55,144 nt of DNA from Acidaminococcales bacterium (lineage in GTDB: Bacteria; Bacillota; Negativicutes; Acidaminococcales; JAISLQ01): positions 1 through 55,144 of the forward strand of contig JAISLQ010000082.1 in the NCBI GenBank assembly GCA_031290885.1. Direction: 5' to 3'. Every line of letters starts with the position of its first letter. The first letter of the stretch is position 1. This document shows, piece by piece, positions 8,576 to 18,377 of the stretch. The notes beneath the pieces are model-generated. The model did not search any database, was not told where the DNA came from, and worked only from the letters and a program-made list of their open reading frames with translations. The position numbers and the translations under genes were made by a program.

Positions 8576-9781
8576 CTATGCCCCGAGAATCCTGCCGCTT
8601 TTGAAAATGCCGCTGCCGATGAGCGATTTAAGCATAAATTTGGTTACGGTAATGGCAGTAAACATGCTAAGGACAATGCCCAGCGCCAAAGTAACGGCAA
8701 AGCCCCGCACAGGGCCCGTTCCCATATAAAACAGCACGCCGGCCACAAAAAGCGTCGTAACATTTGAATCCAAAATCGTGGCAAAGGCCCGGCTGAACCC
8801 GGCATCAATCGCCGAGCGCAAGGTTCTGCCCGCATACAGTTCTTCCTTGAACCGTTCAAAAATGAGGACGTTGGCGTCCACCGCCATGCCGATGCCGAGG
8901 ATGATGCCGGCGATTCCCGGCAGGGTAAGCGTAGCCTGGAGCAGTTTCATAGCCAGAAGGAGCAGCAACACGTAAAGCAAAAGGGCTATCGTGGCCACCA
9001 GCCCCGACAAGCGATAATAAGCGAGCATGAAAATGACGATGCCGGCAATTCCGATGACAAAGGCTTGCGCGCTTTTGTCTTTGGAGTCCTGCCCGAGGGT
9101 CGGGCCGACCGTCCGATTTTCGATTACTTGCATTTTCACCGGCAAAGCGCCGCTGCGCAGGAGTATCGCCAACTGCTCCGCTTCCTCTATGGTGCGGCTG
9201 CCGGTGATAACGGCCTTGCCGCCGCGTATCGGTTCATTGACGACCGGAGCGGTGAGCACCTGCCCGTCCAAAAGTATGGCGATAGTTTTACCTACGTTAA
9301 GCGAAGTAAGATTGAAAAAGACTTCCCCGCCTTCATCCGTAAATTCAAGCGATACTTGGGCACCCTGCCCCGGGGCGGCTTGGGCGCGCGAATCCCGCAG
9401 GTCTTTGCCGGTCAAAGCCGTCTTCCCCGAAGGGTCTTTAAATTCCAGCAGGGCGGTTTTCCCCAGCATGGCGATAGCCGCGTCCGGATCTTTTATGCCC
9501 GGCAGTTCGACAATGACCCGCCTTGAACCCTGCCGCTGAATGAGCGGTTCCGTAAGCCCGAGTTCATTTACCCGCCGTTCGATTATCCTGACCACGCGGT
9601 TTAAAGCGTCGTCGCTTACCGGCGCGTCGGGAGTATCCACCGCTTCAAGCACGACATGGGTGCCTCCCTGCAAATCAAGCCCCTGCTTGATGGACAAAGC
9701 CAGGGGGGTTATATAATAAAAAAATACGCCCGTTATAGCCAGCGCGGTAATGAGAAACCTCATCATACTGTTCCAGCGCAA
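8576..9781 (-). CDS. secD: Protein translocase subunit SecD
   Basis: A 401-residue SecD with the N-terminal helix, the DLQGGTHVVLEA motif, a periplasmic domain, and the C-terminal RND-type membrane domain carrying GMAVDANVLIFERFKEEL. It works with SecF downstream. The start is TTG at 9781, supported by GGAGGCG 7 bases upstream; two ATGs five and six codons further in have no comparable site. Length is normal for Firmicutes SecD, shorter than the proteobacterial form. Confidence 0.95.
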   Translation of the reverse strand: MRWNSMMRFLITALAITGVFFYYITPLALSIKQGLDLQGGTHVVLEAVDTPDAPVSDDALNRVVRIIERRVNELGLTEPLIQRQGSRRVIVELPGIKDPDAAIAMLGKTALLEFKDPSGKTALTGKDLRDSRAQAAPGQGAQVSLEFTDEGGEVFFNLTSLNVGKTIAILLDGQVLTAPVVNEPIRGGKAVITGSRTIEEAEQLAILLRSGALPVKMQVIENRTVGPTLGQDSKDKSAQAFVIGIAGIVIFMLAYYRLSGLVATIALLLYVLLLLLAMKLLQATLTLPGIAGIILGIGMAVDANVLIFERFKEELYAGRTLRSAIDAGFSRAFATILDSNVTTLFVAGVLFYMGTGPVRGFAVTLALGIVLSMFTAITVTKFMLKSLIGSGIFKSGRILGA

Positions 9782-9799
9782 TGTTTTCGCCTCCGTTTT

Positions 9800-10378
9800 C
9801 TAAATCCGCCGGCAAGCCGTTATGCCCCGTTCGCTCACCAAAAAATCCATATTTACGTCACTGTTTGCCAATGGCAGACTTGGCGCGATCTGCGGGGTCA
9901 GGGTTATCCCCGCTTTGACGGTTTCGCTCAAATCCGCCAAGAAGCGGTCATAATAGCCGGCGCCCATGCCCAGCCTGCCGCCTTTTTCCGTAAATGCAAG
10001 ACCGGGCGCCAGCACTAAGTCCAGCCGCTCCGGGTCTATAAAAACATCGGCGTTTTCCGGCGCCCTTATTCCGTAGCGCCCCAAGACAAGCCCGGAAAAG
10101 GAACGCAGCCGGACGGCGCGCATGATTTTTCGGCCGGACGGCGGCACATAAGGAACATAAACTTTTTTGCCCAGCGCGGCGGCTTGCCGCAAAAACCCGT
10201 CAAGCGCAACCTCCTGGCCGAAAGATAGATAGCCCATGATATGGACGGCCTCGGCAAATACCGGCCATTCCAGCAAGCGCGCGCACACCGCGCGGCTTTT
10301 TTCCTCAAGCCATTGCGGATCGTAGCTGTCGCGTATGGCCGCGAATTTTTGCCTGATAATTTCCTTTTCGCCCTCCAT
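9800..10378 (-). CDS. 5-formyltetrahydrofolate cyclo-ligase
   Basis: A 192-residue enzyme of the 5-FTHF cyclo-ligase family, which uses ATP to turn 5-formyl-THF into 5,10-methenyl-THF. Typical motifs are the N-terminal region with basic residues, IMGYLSFGQEV, and the C-terminal LVLAPGLAFTEKGGRLGMGAGYYDRFL, whose Gly-rich part (GGRLGMGAGYYDR) is the family signature. It lies between yajC and secD on the same strand with gaps under 20 bases. No clear ribosome binding site precedes the ATG, which may mean coupling to yajC. Confidence 0.9.
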   Translation of the reverse strand: MEGEKEIIRQKFAAIRDSYDPQWLEEKSRAVCARLLEWPVFAEAVHIMGYLSFGQEVALDGFLRQAAALGKKVYVPYVPPSGRKIMRAVRLRSFSGLVLGRYGIRAPENADVFIDPERLDLVLAPGLAFTEKGGRLGMGAGYYDRFLADLSETVKAGITLTPQIAPSLPLANSDVNMDFLVSERGITACRRI

Positions 10379-10391
10379 GACACAAAACCAC

Positions 10392-10712
10392 TTATTTTTT
10401 ATCTTTCATTTCGTTTTCAGCCAATTCTTGCTTGGTTAAGTCTTGAAAACGCACGATCGCGCTGCGGGAAAAATCTATTTCGACTTTTTCCGCCGCACGC
10501 AAAGTTATCTTTTGTTCGCTCATCGCCGTGATCACGCCGAATATGCCGCCGGCCGTTACCACTTTGTCGCCCTTTTTCAGGCTGTTTTGAAACATTTCCC
10601 TTTTGCGTTCTTCTTTTTTCTGCGGCCGGATGATAAGAAAATAAAACATTACGCACATGAATAGAATTATGCCAATATTAAAAAGCGCCGGATCCTGCAA
10701 AAATGATTCCAT
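10392..10712 (-). CDS. yajC: Preprotein translocase subunit YajC
   Basis: A 106-residue YajC: a single membrane helix (about residues 10-29) ending in FLIIRPQKKEERKR, then a small soluble domain with the KKGDKVVTAGGIFGVI signature. It associates with SecDF. ATG 10712 has AGAGGTG six bases upstream; an in-frame start at 10754 would place 14 odd residues before the helix. It precedes the folate cyclo-ligase and secD. Confidence 0.93.
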   Translation of the reverse strand: MESFLQDPALFNIGIILFMCVMFYFLIIRPQKKEERKREMFQNSLKKGDKVVTAGGIFGVITAMSEQKITLRAAEKVEIDFSRSAIVRFQDLTKQELAENEMKDKK

Positions 10713-10793
10713 AAATACACCTCTCATACTTGCTCTCTCATAATTGCTTGACAACTCTTTGTAGCCTATTCGACAATTATATTAAAATACCTG

Positions 10794-11945
10794 TCAATGT
10801 TGCCATTTTTCTAAAAAATTTTTTCTGAATTCTGGGAAATTGCCCTTTATTATGGCCGACCGGACATCGCGCATAAACCGCGCGATAAAATATAAATTAT
10901 GCAAAGACAGGAGGCGCGGCGCGAAAGTTTCCCCGGCTTTCAGCAAATGCCTTATATAAGAGCGCGAATAGTTGCGGCAGGCGTAGCAGCCGCAGCCCGG
11001 TTCAATCGGCAGGAAATCTTCGGCGTAGCGGGCGTTTTTTAGCGGCAGGCGCCCCCGGTAGGTCATGGCCATGCCGTTACGCGCCACCCGGGTCGGGAAA
11101 ACGCAGTCAAACATGTCCACGCCCAACGCGACGGCTTCCACTAGGCAATCCGGCGTGCCGACGCCCATGAGGTAGCGCGGCTTTTCCTTCGGCAGGCAGT
11201 CCGTAACCGCGCCAAGCATTTCGTACATCACCTCTTTGGGCTCGCCGACGCTCAAGCCGCCTATGCCGTAGCCCGGCAGATCCAATTCCGCCATGCGTTC
11301 GGCGCTCATCCGGCGCAGATCGCCATATGCGCCGCCCTGCACTATGGCGAAAAGAGCCTGCTCGCCGCGCGTTTTTGCTTTAGCGCAACGCAGCGCCCAG
11401 CGCCCGGTGCGTTCGGTGGAAGAAAGCGCGTAAGCGTAATCCGCCGGATAGGGGATACATTCGTCAAAAGCCATTATTATATCGGCGCCCAGCGCCTCCT
11501 GTATTTTTGTCGCCCGCTCCGGCGTGAGCGTTTGCCGCGAGCCATCGATGTGCGACCGGAAAGCCACCCCTTCCTCCGTTATCTTGCGCAGCGCGCCTAA
11601 GCTGAATACTTGGAAGCCGCCGCTGTCGGTTAAAATCCCCCTGTCCCAATTCATGAATTGGTGCAGGCCGCCGGCTTTTGCCACTACGCCCTCGCCCGGG
11701 CGCAAAAAAAGATGATAGGTATTGGCCAGGATGACATCGGCTCCTGTCCCTTTAATTTCTTCCGGCGAAAGCGTCTTGACTGCGGCCTGCGTGCCCACCG
11801 GCATGAAAAGCGGCGTTGGAAAGCTGCCGCGCGGCGTGTGCAGCATGCCGGCGCGCGCGCCGGTAACCGGGCATTCTTTGCTTATTTTTATATATACCGG
11901 CGGCAAAAGCCTTCCATCCCTTCTTCCGGCAAATATGCGGCTCAA
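10794..11945 (-). CDS. tgt: Queuine/preQ1 tRNA-guanine transglycosylase
   Basis: A 383-residue bacterial TGT, which swaps guanine 34 of GUN-anticodon tRNAs for preQ1. Seen are the catalytic [11 protein letters not shown] segment, the second catalytic region with [12 protein letters not shown], and the zinc site [17 protein letters not shown]. The start is uncertain: the only upstream initiator is TTG 11945, overlapping the queA stop, and it lacks a clear ribosome binding site; another TTG at 11906 follows GGAAGG and would give a start closer to homologues. Together with queA and queH this makes a queuosine cluster. Confidence 0.95.
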   Translation of the reverse strand: MSRIFAGRRDGRLLPPVYIKISKECPVTGARAGMLHTPRGSFPTPLFMPVGTQAAVKTLSPEEIKGTGADVILANTYHLFLRPGEGVVAKAGGLHQFMNWDRGILTDSGGFQVFSLGALRKITEEGVAFRSHIDGSRQTLTPERATKIQEALGADIIMAFDECIPYPADYAYALSSTERTGRWALRCAKAKTRGEQALFAIVQGGAYGDLRRMSAERMAELDLPGYGIGGLSVGEPKEVMYEMLGAVTDCLPKEKPRYLMGVGTPDCLVEAVALGVDMFDCVFPTRVARNGMAMTYRGRLPLKNARYAEDFLPIEPGCGCYACRNYSRSYIRHLLKAGETFAPRLLSLHNLYFIARFMRDVRSAIIKGNFPEFRKNFLEKWQH

Positions 11946-12958
11946 ACGATGAGCATGGCGTCGCCGAAGCTGAAAAACCGATAGTCCTGCTCAATAGCTT
12001 CCCGATAGGCGGCAAGCATGAATTCGCGCCGGCAAAAAGCACTTGCCAGCATAAGAAGCGTACTTTGCGGCAAATGAAAATTGGTAACGAGGGCGTCCAT
12101 GATTTTAAATTGATAACCGGGATAAATAAATATGTCCGTCTGCCCGGCCGCCGCCCGCATACGGCCGCCCGCGCCCGCGCTCTCCAATACGCGGGCGCAA
12201 GTCGTGCCGATGGCAATCACCCGGCCGCCTTTTTTTCTGGCCGCGTTGATTTCTTCCGCCGTTTGCGCGCTCACGCTGTAATATTCGCTGTGCATCACGT
12301 GTTCGTCCACGTTTTCCGCGCTGACCGGCCGGAAAGTGCCAAGCCCTACGTGCAGGGTAACAAAGGCGGATTTTATCCCCGCGGCCTTTATTTTTGCCAA
12401 CAGCCCTTCGGTAAAATGAAGGCCGGCCGTGGGCGCGGCCGCCGAGCCTTCCACCTTCGCGTATACAGTCTGGTAGAGGGAAAAGTCTTTTATTTTTGTG
12501 TGAATGTAAGGCGGCAAAGGCACTTCGCCAATCTTTTCCAGCGCTTTCGCGAAGTCCCCTTCGTGATAAAATCGCGCTGTCCGGCCGCCAAAATCAGTTT
12601 TTCCAATTATTTGGCAACTTATGCCGCCGCCAAAATCCAAAAAATCGCCTGCCTTTGCTTTTTTGCCCGGCCGCGCCAATATTTCCCAATCGCCGCCGTC
12701 CAAACGGCGCAAAAGCAGGACCTCTATCCTGGCGCCGCTGGCTTTGCGCCCGAAAAGCCGAGCCGGTATGACTTTGGTATCGTTGAACACTAATATGTCG
12801 TTGCCTTGCAAATATTCCGTTATGTCGTAAAAACGCCGGTGCGAAAAAAAACCGGTTTGCCTGTCCATGACCATAAGGCGCGAGTGATCGCGCGGGTTGG
12901 CGGGGGTTTGGGCTATTTTTTCCGCCGGCAGGCGATAATCAAAATCTTTGACAAGCAT
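11942..12958 (-). CDS. queA: S-adenosylmethionine:tRNA ribosyltransferase-isomerase
   Basis: A 338-residue QueA, which transfers the ribosyl part of SAM to preQ1-tRNA to give epoxyqueuosine. The N-terminus [19 protein letters not shown], the [12 protein letters not shown] motif, the [14 protein letters not shown] motif and [21 protein letters not shown] near the end are family hallmarks. I start at ATG 12958, preceded by GCAGGAAAA; a longer frame to 13135 overlaps the neighbouring SpoIID gene and is not supported. The stop overlaps the tgt start region, so tgt translation is probably coupled. Confidence 0.95.
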   Translation of the reverse strand: MLVKDFDYRLPAEKIAQTPANPRDHSRLMVMDRQTGFFSHRRFYDITEYLQGNDILVFNDTKVIPARLFGRKASGARIEVLLLRRLDGGDWEILARPGKKAKAGDFLDFGGGISCQIIGKTDFGGRTARFYHEGDFAKALEKIGEVPLPPYIHTKIKDFSLYQTVYAKVEGSAAAPTAGLHFTEGLLAKIKAAGIKSAFVTLHVGLGTFRPVSAENVDEHVMHSEYYSVSAQTAEEINAARKKGGRVIAIGTTCARVLESAGAGGRMRAAAGQTDIFIYPGYQFKIMDALVTNFHLPQSTLLMLASAFCRREFMLAAYREAIEQDYRFFSFGDAMLIV

Positions 12959-13041
12959 TTGTTTTCCTGCTTTCGGGCAAATAACGGCGATACGTTCTTT
13001 GGGGACGCAGAGGGCACGTTGGCGCTGCCGCTTGGCGCGCC

Positions 13042-14319
13042 CTAATACATTTTTCCGATCTGCGTGCCCGGGAAATAATGTCCGAGAATCTCCCCGTGGC
13101 TTTTGCCCGCCAGCGCGAGCCCGCGCCCGCCCCATTGGCTGTAGCCGAGGCCGCTTCCTTTGCCGCGTCCCTTGACGATGATTTTTTCATTGTCCGCCCA
13201 GGATACTCTTTGCGCCAGCGGCCGGCCGGCGGGGAAAATCGGTTCGGCGTTTACCGTGACCGGTATTTTTTTTACGCCCACGACGTTGCCGTAAGGATCG
13301 GAGATCGGCACGTCAATAGATTCCGGCAAAAGATTGGCTATGGCGATGTCAAAAGCGCCGCTCGGCAGATCTAACATTGCGGCGAATTCTTCCCCCTTAA
13401 TAACGGCGAAGCCGCGATCGCCAAGCACCTTTATGCTGACGAGCCGCCCGGATTTTCCCCTGTCCGGCGTTTCGGCGCCTTCCAGGGCGGAAAACTCAAA
13501 TCCCCGCAACCGGCCGATGTCTCCATGCCCGGCGTATTTGAGCCGCTCATCAACAAATTTCACGTTGAAGGTCTTTTTCCATTCAAAATCCGGGCAATCT
13601 TGGTCATAATCAACGACCGACCGGATATAGGGCAATGCAGCCAGTTCTTCGGTGCGCCCGCCGCCGGCGGCATGGAAAAACGCCCGGATGGGTTCGCCTT
13701 GCCGGATAACGACCTGCCCGGCGGTCGCCCTGATCGCCTCCGTTATCTCAGGCCGCTCAATATCCCGGCCGTAATAAGCGTTGCCTTGATACAAAGCGGG
13801 AAGATCAAAATCTTTTTGCCGCCCGCCGGCTATGGCGCAAAAGGCTATGGTACGGCTGATCACCGCCTGCGCCCTCATCGCCTCCTCCGGCCAAAGCGGC
13901 GGTATTTCATTGGGCACGGTGCCGTAAAGGTATTCTTCTACCGGCAGGACGTTCACTACATTGAGGGCTTCGCCGCCGGCCGCTATGCTGACTTTGAAAG
14001 CGCCGCGAAAAACCTTTCGGTTGACCTCGGCCGCGCTGCCGGCAGTTTCGGATGTTATAGTAACGCTTTTCCCGGCGGTAAGGCGTCCGTCAATTTTCAA
14101 AAATCCGTTTTCCGCCGTCAGCAGGTGTTTGGCTTCAGGCAAAAAATCCAAAAATTCGCCGCTGTCCAGCCGGGCTGAAAACAGGGCGGTTTGGGCGGCA
14201 ATGAGCGCCGAACGCTGCCCTGTTACCACGCTTACCCTAATATTGGGGCCGGTCGCGGCCAGGGCGCTTGTCCCCCAAAAAACCAACAAAAAAAAAGCCA
14301 AGAAAGTCCGTTTTGTCAT
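13042..14319 (-). CDS. SpoIID/LytB-domain exported protein
   Basis: A 425-residue protein with a signal peptide (hydrophobic residues 4-21, likely cut after ALA) and a SpoIID/LytB domain from about residue 110. Family signs are the VLPVEEYLYGTVPNEIP motif, the AQAVISRTIA stretch, HAAGGGRTEEL and the C-terminal GLGYSQWGGRGLALAG...HYFPGTQI. SpoIID of Bacillus is a lytic transglycosylase acting on denuded glycan strands during engulfment; LytB is a modifier of amidase. In a non-Bacillus genome it may be vegetative, so sporulation should not be assumed. AGGTGA lies 7 bases before the ATG. Confidence 0.85.
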   Translation of the reverse strand: MTKRTFLAFFLLVFWGTSALAATGPNIRVSVVTGQRSALIAAQTALFSARLDSGEFLDFLPEAKHLLTAENGFLKIDGRLTAGKSVTITSETAGSAAEVNRKVFRGAFKVSIAAGGEALNVVNVLPVEEYLYGTVPNEIPPLWPEEAMRAQAVISRTIAFCAIAGGRQKDFDLPALYQGNAYYGRDIERPEITEAIRATAGQVVIRQGEPIRAFFHAAGGGRTEELAALPYIRSVVDYDQDCPDFEWKKTFNVKFVDERLKYAGHGDIGRLRGFEFSALEGAETPDRGKSGRLVSIKVLGDRGFAVIKGEEFAAMLDLPSGAFDIAIANLLPESIDVPISDPYGNVVGVKKIPVTVNAEPIFPAGRPLAQRVSWADNEKIIVKGRGKGSGLGYSQWGGRGLALAGKSHGEILGHYFPGTQIGKMY

Positions 14320-14326
14320 CGCGCTT

Positions 14327-14542
14327 TCACCTGCGGGTCAAGAAATTGAACACAAAAGACAGCACTACGCTGATTAGTATACAACTGACAACAGGAAAAC
14401 TGAAGCTGAAATTTTCCCTCTGTATCCTGATGTCGCCGGGCAGATGAAAGAGTGGGAAAAACTTGCCGCCGAAATGGACAAGCGCGCCCAAAACCAAAAG
14501 CGCCGCCCCAATTGACATCAATGTCTTGCCCATAAAGTTCAC
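14327..14542 (-). CDS. DUF2905 small membrane protein
   Basis: A 71-residue protein with two membrane helices (about residues 8-24 and 50-68) and the conserved PLFHLPGDIRIQRENFSF loop between them, which defines DUF2905. Function is unknown. The GTG start at 14542 overlaps the queH stop codon and AAGGA sits just upstream; an ATG three codons later is also possible. It is wedged between queH and the SpoIID-domain gene, an arrangement seen near ruvB in many Firmicutes. Confidence 0.85.
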   Translation of the reverse strand: MNFMGKTLMSIGAALLVLGALVHFGGKFFPLFHLPGDIRIQRENFSFSFPVVSCILISVVLSFVFNFLTRR

Positions 14543-15084
14543 TTCTTCCTTTTCTTTTCATAACGGTCGCGCTCGCTGAAAACGCAGCCGCAGTAAGACT
14601 GCCGGTACATGCCGCAGGCGCGGCTTGTTTTTTCCCCCTCGCAGAACCCGGGGCGAAAATCGTAATACTCAAAACTTACGCCAAATTCCGCCGCCGCCGC
14701 CCGCGCGAAACCGGCAATCTCGTCGTGCCGCTGGTAAGGGCTGCCCAAAAGCGTGGCGGAAAAAGCGCCGTAGCCGTTGTTGGCGGCAAATTCGGCCGTT
14801 TTGCGCATCCTCAGTTTGTAGCAGTAATGACAGCGGATTATAGGTTCGCGCAGGGCGCAAACCAAGAAATCTTCTAAAGGATAACTTTTGTCGACGGCAA
14901 GTTTTATCCCGCCCGCAGCGGCGAATTCGCGCAAAGCGGCCAGCCGCCGTTTAAACTCCCGGTAAGGCTGTATGTTGGGGTTGAAAAAATATAGGGTAAA
15001 ATCCCTTCCTTTGCCGCGCAAAAAGGCGGACGGGAAAATCGAGCAGGGCGCGCAGCAAGCATGCAGCAACAGATCGCCGCTCAT
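14539..15084 (-). CDS. queH: Epoxyqueuosine reductase QueH
   Basis: A 181-residue QueH (former DUF208), the metal-dependent enzyme that reduces epoxyqueuosine in tRNA to queuosine, replacing cobalamin-dependent QueG. Conserved cysteines are in the expected places: HACCAPC at the N-terminus, CHYCYKLRM mid-protein and YCGC near the end; FYFFNPNI-type sequence follows the first motif. Its start ATG overlaps the ruvB stop by ATGA. With tgt and queA nearby, the late queuosine steps are all encoded within 4.3 kb. Confidence 0.92.
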   Translation of the reverse strand: MSGDLLLHACCAPCSIFPSAFLRGKGRDFTLYFFNPNIQPYREFKRRLAALREFAAAGGIKLAVDKSYPLEDFLVCALREPIIRCHYCYKLRMRKTAEFAANNGYGAFSATLLGSPYQRHDEIAGFARAAAAEFGVSFEYYDFRPGFCEGEKTSRACGMYRQSYCGCVFSERDRYEKKRKK

Positions 15085-16088
15085 GTTTCCCGTTCCTTTG
15101 GCGAAACGCCGAGGTAATGATAGGCCGTAGCGGCGGCGACCCGGCCGCGCGCTGTCCGCTGCAAAAAACCCAGCTGCATCAGAAAAGGCTCGTAAACATC
15201 TTCAACTGTCTCCGCTTCTTCGTTTATGGCGGTCGCCAAGGCCTCTACCCCCACCGGCCCGCCGGAGAAGGTTTTGACCAAAGCGGTAAGCAGCCTGCGG
15301 TCGTTGCGGTCAAGCCCGAGTTTGTCCACTTCCAGCCGCCCCAGCGCCCTGTCCGCCACTTCCGCGGTAATGATCCGGCAGCCGTCCACTTGCGCAAAGT
15401 CGCGCACGCGCTTTAACAGCCGGTTGGCCACCCGCGGCGTCCCGCGCGCTCGCGCGGCAATTTCGTCCGCTCCCGCGCCGTCTATCTCCACGCAAAGCAC
15501 ATCGGCCGACCGCTCAAGGATCAACCGCAATTCATCGGCATTGTAATATTCCATGCGGCAGCTGACGCCAAAGCGATCGCGCAAGGGTCCCGCCAAAGCG
15601 CCCGCCCTGGTGGTTGCCCCGATCAGGGTGAACTTAGGCAAGTCCAGGCGGATGGAACGCGCGCTCGGCCCTTTGCCGATGATAATGTCCAGCGCGAAAT
15701 CCTCCATAGCGGAATAAAGCACTTCTTCCACGGTTTTGGACAGGCGGTGTATCTCATCAATGAAAAGCACGCCGTTTTCCGGCAGGTTGGTCAGCAGTGC
15801 GGCCAAGTCGCCCTGGCGCTCGATTGCCGGGCCGGAGGTGATCCGAAAGTTTACCCCCAGCTCGTTGGCGATAATTCCGGCCAGCGTCGTTTTGCCAAGC
15901 CCGGGCGGGCCAAAAAGCAAAACATGGTCAAGCGCTTCTTTGCGCTCGCCGGCCGCTTTGATAAATACGGACAAATTGTCCTTGATGCGGCTTTGCCCGA
16001 TATATTCGGCCAGCCGGCGCGGGCGCAGGCTGTACTGCCACCGGTCGCCTTCTTGCCCGTCGCCGCTGATTATCCGTTCCTCGTCCAT
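15081..16088 (-). CDS. ruvB: Holliday junction branch migration helicase RuvB
   Basis: A 335-residue AAA+ motor of the RuvABC resolvasome. Walker A is GPPGLGKTT, Walker B is FIDEIHRL, sensor 1 is IGATTRAG and the arginine-finger/sensor 2 region contains GPLRDRFG; the C-terminal winged helix contains [18 protein letters not shown] precedes ATG 16088. It follows ruvA with a 1-base gap. Confidence 0.97.
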   Translation of the reverse strand: MDEERIISGDGQEGDRWQYSLRPRRLAEYIGQSRIKDNLSVFIKAAGERKEALDHVLLFGPPGLGKTTLAGIIANELGVNFRITSGPAIERQGDLAALLTNLPENGVLFIDEIHRLSKTVEEVLYSAMEDFALDIIIGKGPSARSIRLDLPKFTLIGATTRAGALAGPLRDRFGVSCRMEYYNADELRLILERSADVLCVEIDGAGADEIAARARGTPRVANRLLKRVRDFAQVDGCRIITAEVADRALGRLEVDKLGLDRNDRRLLTALVKTFSGGPVGVEALATAINEEAETVEDVYEPFLMQLGFLQRTARGRVAAATAYHYLGVSPKERET

Positions 16089-16089
16089 T

Positions 16090-16689
16090 TTACCTCCCGG
16101 ACAATCCTTTCAGCGCGGCTTTGACAATTTCCTGCGTTGTCATCAGCCCCGTGTCCACCTTTTTCAATACGGGCATTATTTCGCCGCCGGAATAGCCAAG
16201 CGCCAGCAAGGCCTGGGCCGCCTCGTCGCGGGCGCCGGAGGCGGCGCCGTCCGAAAAGCCGTCCGCCGGAGAATCTTTGCCCTCGGCCGAAACGCCCAGC
16301 TTGTCGCGCAATTCCAGCAACAGGCGCTCGGCAGTTTTTTTTCCCACGCCCGGCAGTCGCGTGAGCGCCTTGACATCCTGGCGCAGCACCGCCACCCTGA
16401 AAGCGTCCGGCGCGGTAAAAGACAGTATGCCCAAAGCGCCGCGCGGCCCTATGCCGCTTACGCCCAGCAAAATGAGGAAAAGCTTGTATTCGTCGTAGTC
16501 AAAAAAGCCGTAAAGGCAAATGGCGTCTTCCCGCACGGCCGTATGCACATAGAGCTTCGCTTGCCGGTCAAGTTCCAGTTTGGACAGCGACGGCGAAGTC
16601 ATAAAGACGCGGTAGCCCACGCCGCCGGTTTCCACTATGGAATATTCCGGCGTTACAAGCGTTACCTGTCCTTTCAGAGAACCTATCAC
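16090..16689 (-). CDS. ruvA: Holliday junction DNA helicase RuvA
   Basis: A 199-residue RuvA, which binds the four-way junction and loads RuvB. The OB-fold N-terminus ([12 protein letters not shown]), the helix-hairpin-helix motifs ([16 protein letters not shown] and [16 protein letters not shown]) and the C-terminal three-helix RuvB-binding domain ([15 protein letters not shown]) are all visible. It starts with GTG two bases after the ruvC stop, with GGGGGT just upstream, so ruvC-ruvA-ruvB are translationally coupled. Confidence 0.96.
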   Translation of the reverse strand: MIGSLKGQVTLVTPEYSIVETGGVGYRVFMTSPSLSKLELDRQAKLYVHTAVREDAICLYGFFDYDEYKLFLILLGVSGIGPRGALGILSFTAPDAFRVAVLRQDVKALTRLPGVGKKTAERLLLELRDKLGVSAEGKDSPADGFSDGAASGARDEAAQALLALGYSGGEIMPVLKKVDTGLMTTQEIVKAALKGLSGR

Positions 16690-16691
16690 GT

Positions 16692-17171
16692 TTACCCCCC
16701 GCCGGCAAAATGCAGGGCGCAGATCGCCGCCGCCAGGGCATCGGCGGCATCGTCCGGCCTTGGTTTTTCCTTGATCCCCAAAATTCTCTGGATCATAAAA
16801 GTTACCTGCTCCTTGGTGGCGTTCCCGTAGCCCGTAACCGCCTGCTTGATTTGCAGCGGCGTGTATTCGGCGACTTTGATTTTTCGGTGGGCGGCGGCCA
16901 GCAGTATGACGCCCCGCGCCTGCCCGACCGTCATGGCGGTCGTGACGTTGCGGTTAAAGAAAAGCTGTTCCACCGCCATAAGGTCAGGATCATACTCTGT
17001 GATGATTTTTGTCAGCTCGGCGTAAATAATGGCCAGCCGTTCCTGCGGCGGGCACTGTTTGTCGGTAGTGACCGCGCCGAAACGCACAGGCCGCAGACGG
17101 CCGTTTTGCGCCTCGACAAGGCCAAAGCCGCATATGGCAGTTCCGGGGTCTATGCCAAGCGCGAGCGTCAT
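16692..17171 (-). CDS. ruvC: Crossover junction endodeoxyribonuclease RuvC
   Basis: A 159-residue RuvC resolvase. The acidic catalytic residues are in LGIDPGT (D7), VEQLFF (E near residue 68) and PDDAADALAAAICA (two D near the C-terminus). GGGGAG lies 7 bases before ATG 17171. First gene of the ruvCAB-queH set; yebC lies upstream by 94 bases, as in many bacteria. Confidence 0.96.
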   Translation of the reverse strand: MTLALGIDPGTAICGFGLVEAQNGRLRPVRFGAVTTDKQCPPQERLAIIYAELTKIITEYDPDLMAVEQLFFNRNVTTAMTVGQARGVILLAAAHRKIKVAEYTPLQIKQAVTGYGNATKEQVTFMIQRILGIKEKPRPDDAADALAAAICALHFAGGG

Positions 17172-17265
17172 CGCGCATCTCCCCGCCGCCTACGCAGAAA
17201 CGCCCCGCCCCGGCCGCCGCGCGGCAGGCCGGGAAATGGCCGACAAAAAATAAGCGCCATCCTAA

Positions 17266-18006
17266 TCATTCGCCTAAAATGTCCGGCAAATCCGCATTGG
17301 AAAACACATCCTGAACATCGTCCAAATCTTCCAGCGCTTCCAGCATTTTTTCTATCCGTTCGGCGTCCGCGCCGTTAACGGCGGTGTAATTGTCCGGTAT
17401 CAGCGCGATTTCCGCCGAGGCGACTTCAATATTATTGTCCGCCAAGGCCTTTTCCACTTGGTCGAAGCCTTCCGGCCGGACAATTATTTCGTAAGCGTCC
17501 GCTTCGGTTTTAAGGTCATCCGCCCCGGCATCAAGCGCTATGAGCATCAATTCTTCTTCCTGCGCGCAGGCTGCGCGTTCCACCACAAAAAGGCCGCGGC
17601 GCTTGAACATCCAGCCAACGCAGCCTGTTTCGCCGAGATTGCCGCCGTATTTGGAAAACAGATGCCTTATCTCGGCTGCCGTGCGGTTGCGGTTGTCAGT
17701 GAGCGCCGCCACTATGACGGCAACCCCGGCGGCGCCATAACCCTCGTAAGTTATTTCCTCGTAATCGGAACCGTCAAGCGCCCCTTGCCCCTTCTGGACC
17801 GCCCGCTGAATATTTTCCTTGGGCACGTTGTTCGACTTGGCCTTTTGCAAGGCCAGTTTCAGGCGGGTGTTGCCGATAGGGTCCGTTCCGCCCATTTTGA
17901 CGGCAATCGTTATTTCACGCGATATTTTAGTGGTAAGCTTGCCTTTTATGGCGTCCGCTTTGCCCTTGCGGTGCTTTATATTGGCCCATTTTGAATGACC
18001 GGACAT
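17266..18006 (-). CDS. YebC/PmpR family transcriptional or translational regulator
   Basis: A 246-residue YebC/TACO1 family protein. N-terminus MSGHSKWANIKHRKGKADA is the family signature; the ENIQRAVQKGQG and YEGYGAAGVAVIVAALTDN motifs also match. Members have been described as DNA-binding regulators and, more recently, as factors that help ribosomes pass proline-rich stretches. ATG 18006 is used; upstream frame extension to 18135 has no support. It is the last housekeeping gene before the accessory island. Confidence 0.92.
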   Translation of the reverse strand: MSGHSKWANIKHRKGKADAIKGKLTTKISREITIAVKMGGTDPIGNTRLKLALQKAKSNNVPKENIQRAVQKGQGALDGSDYEEITYEGYGAAGVAVIVAALTDNRNRTAAEIRHLFSKYGGNLGETGCVGWMFKRRGLFVVERAACAQEEELMLIALDAGADDLKTEADAYEIIVRPEGFDQVEKALADNNIEVASAEIALIPDNYTAVNGADAERIEKMLEALEDLDDVQDVFSNADLPDILGE

Positions 18007-18118
18007 CAGGATACCCCTTTCAACGCCCATAAGTTGCTGCGGGGATATTTTACCACAGATACGCAAAATAGTAAACACGCCAGCCGCCGCCCCGTTTGAC
18101 AGTAGACATCCTGCGCGA

Positions 18119-18356
18119 CTAAACGGCTCTGTCAAAATTACACAACCTGCAAATCAAGCTGAAGCGGAGAGCAAGACGTTTCCTGCGGCTGCGGTAACGT
18201 TCAGCAACGATTCTGAAGCGCTTGACAAAGCCAATCACATGCCCGTTGCACGCGCCGGCTTGAAATGTCGTGGTTGCGGAGCTTGTCCGCCTTGCTCAAA
18301 GGGCTTAGTTTGAAACGCTTCTTGGGCAGGACGCAATTGGAGTGGATCTTTGCCAT
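18119..18356 (-). pseudogene. Frameshifted IS5-type transposase C-terminal remnant
   Basis: Two reading frames together spell the C-terminus of an IS5-family (DDE_Tnp_4-like) transposase. The first frame (from about 18356) reads LSKADKLRNHDISSRRVQ; after a frame change near 18240-18245 the second reads VIGFVKRFRIVAERYR and then RSRRKRLALRFSLIC before a stop at 18119. The family pattern is (L)TxxxKxxNRxLSxxRVxVEHxIGxxKRFxIxxxRYRNRRRRFGLRFNLI. No intact start, DDE triad or terminal repeats remain. It lies between yebC and rtcB and marks one side of the accessory island. Confidence 0.65.
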
Positions 18357-18377
18357 CCCTTTTCCAATTCATTAAGT

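Noticed and set aside
10741-10800. TTGACA and TATAAT-like boxes between yajC and tgt
   Set aside because: Both are present on the minus strand but only 10 bases apart, so they do not form a standard promoter.
13042-14319. SpoIID-domain gene taken as proof of sporulation
   Set aside because: SpoIID/LytB domains also occur in non-sporulating diderms; no other sporulation gene is in the window.
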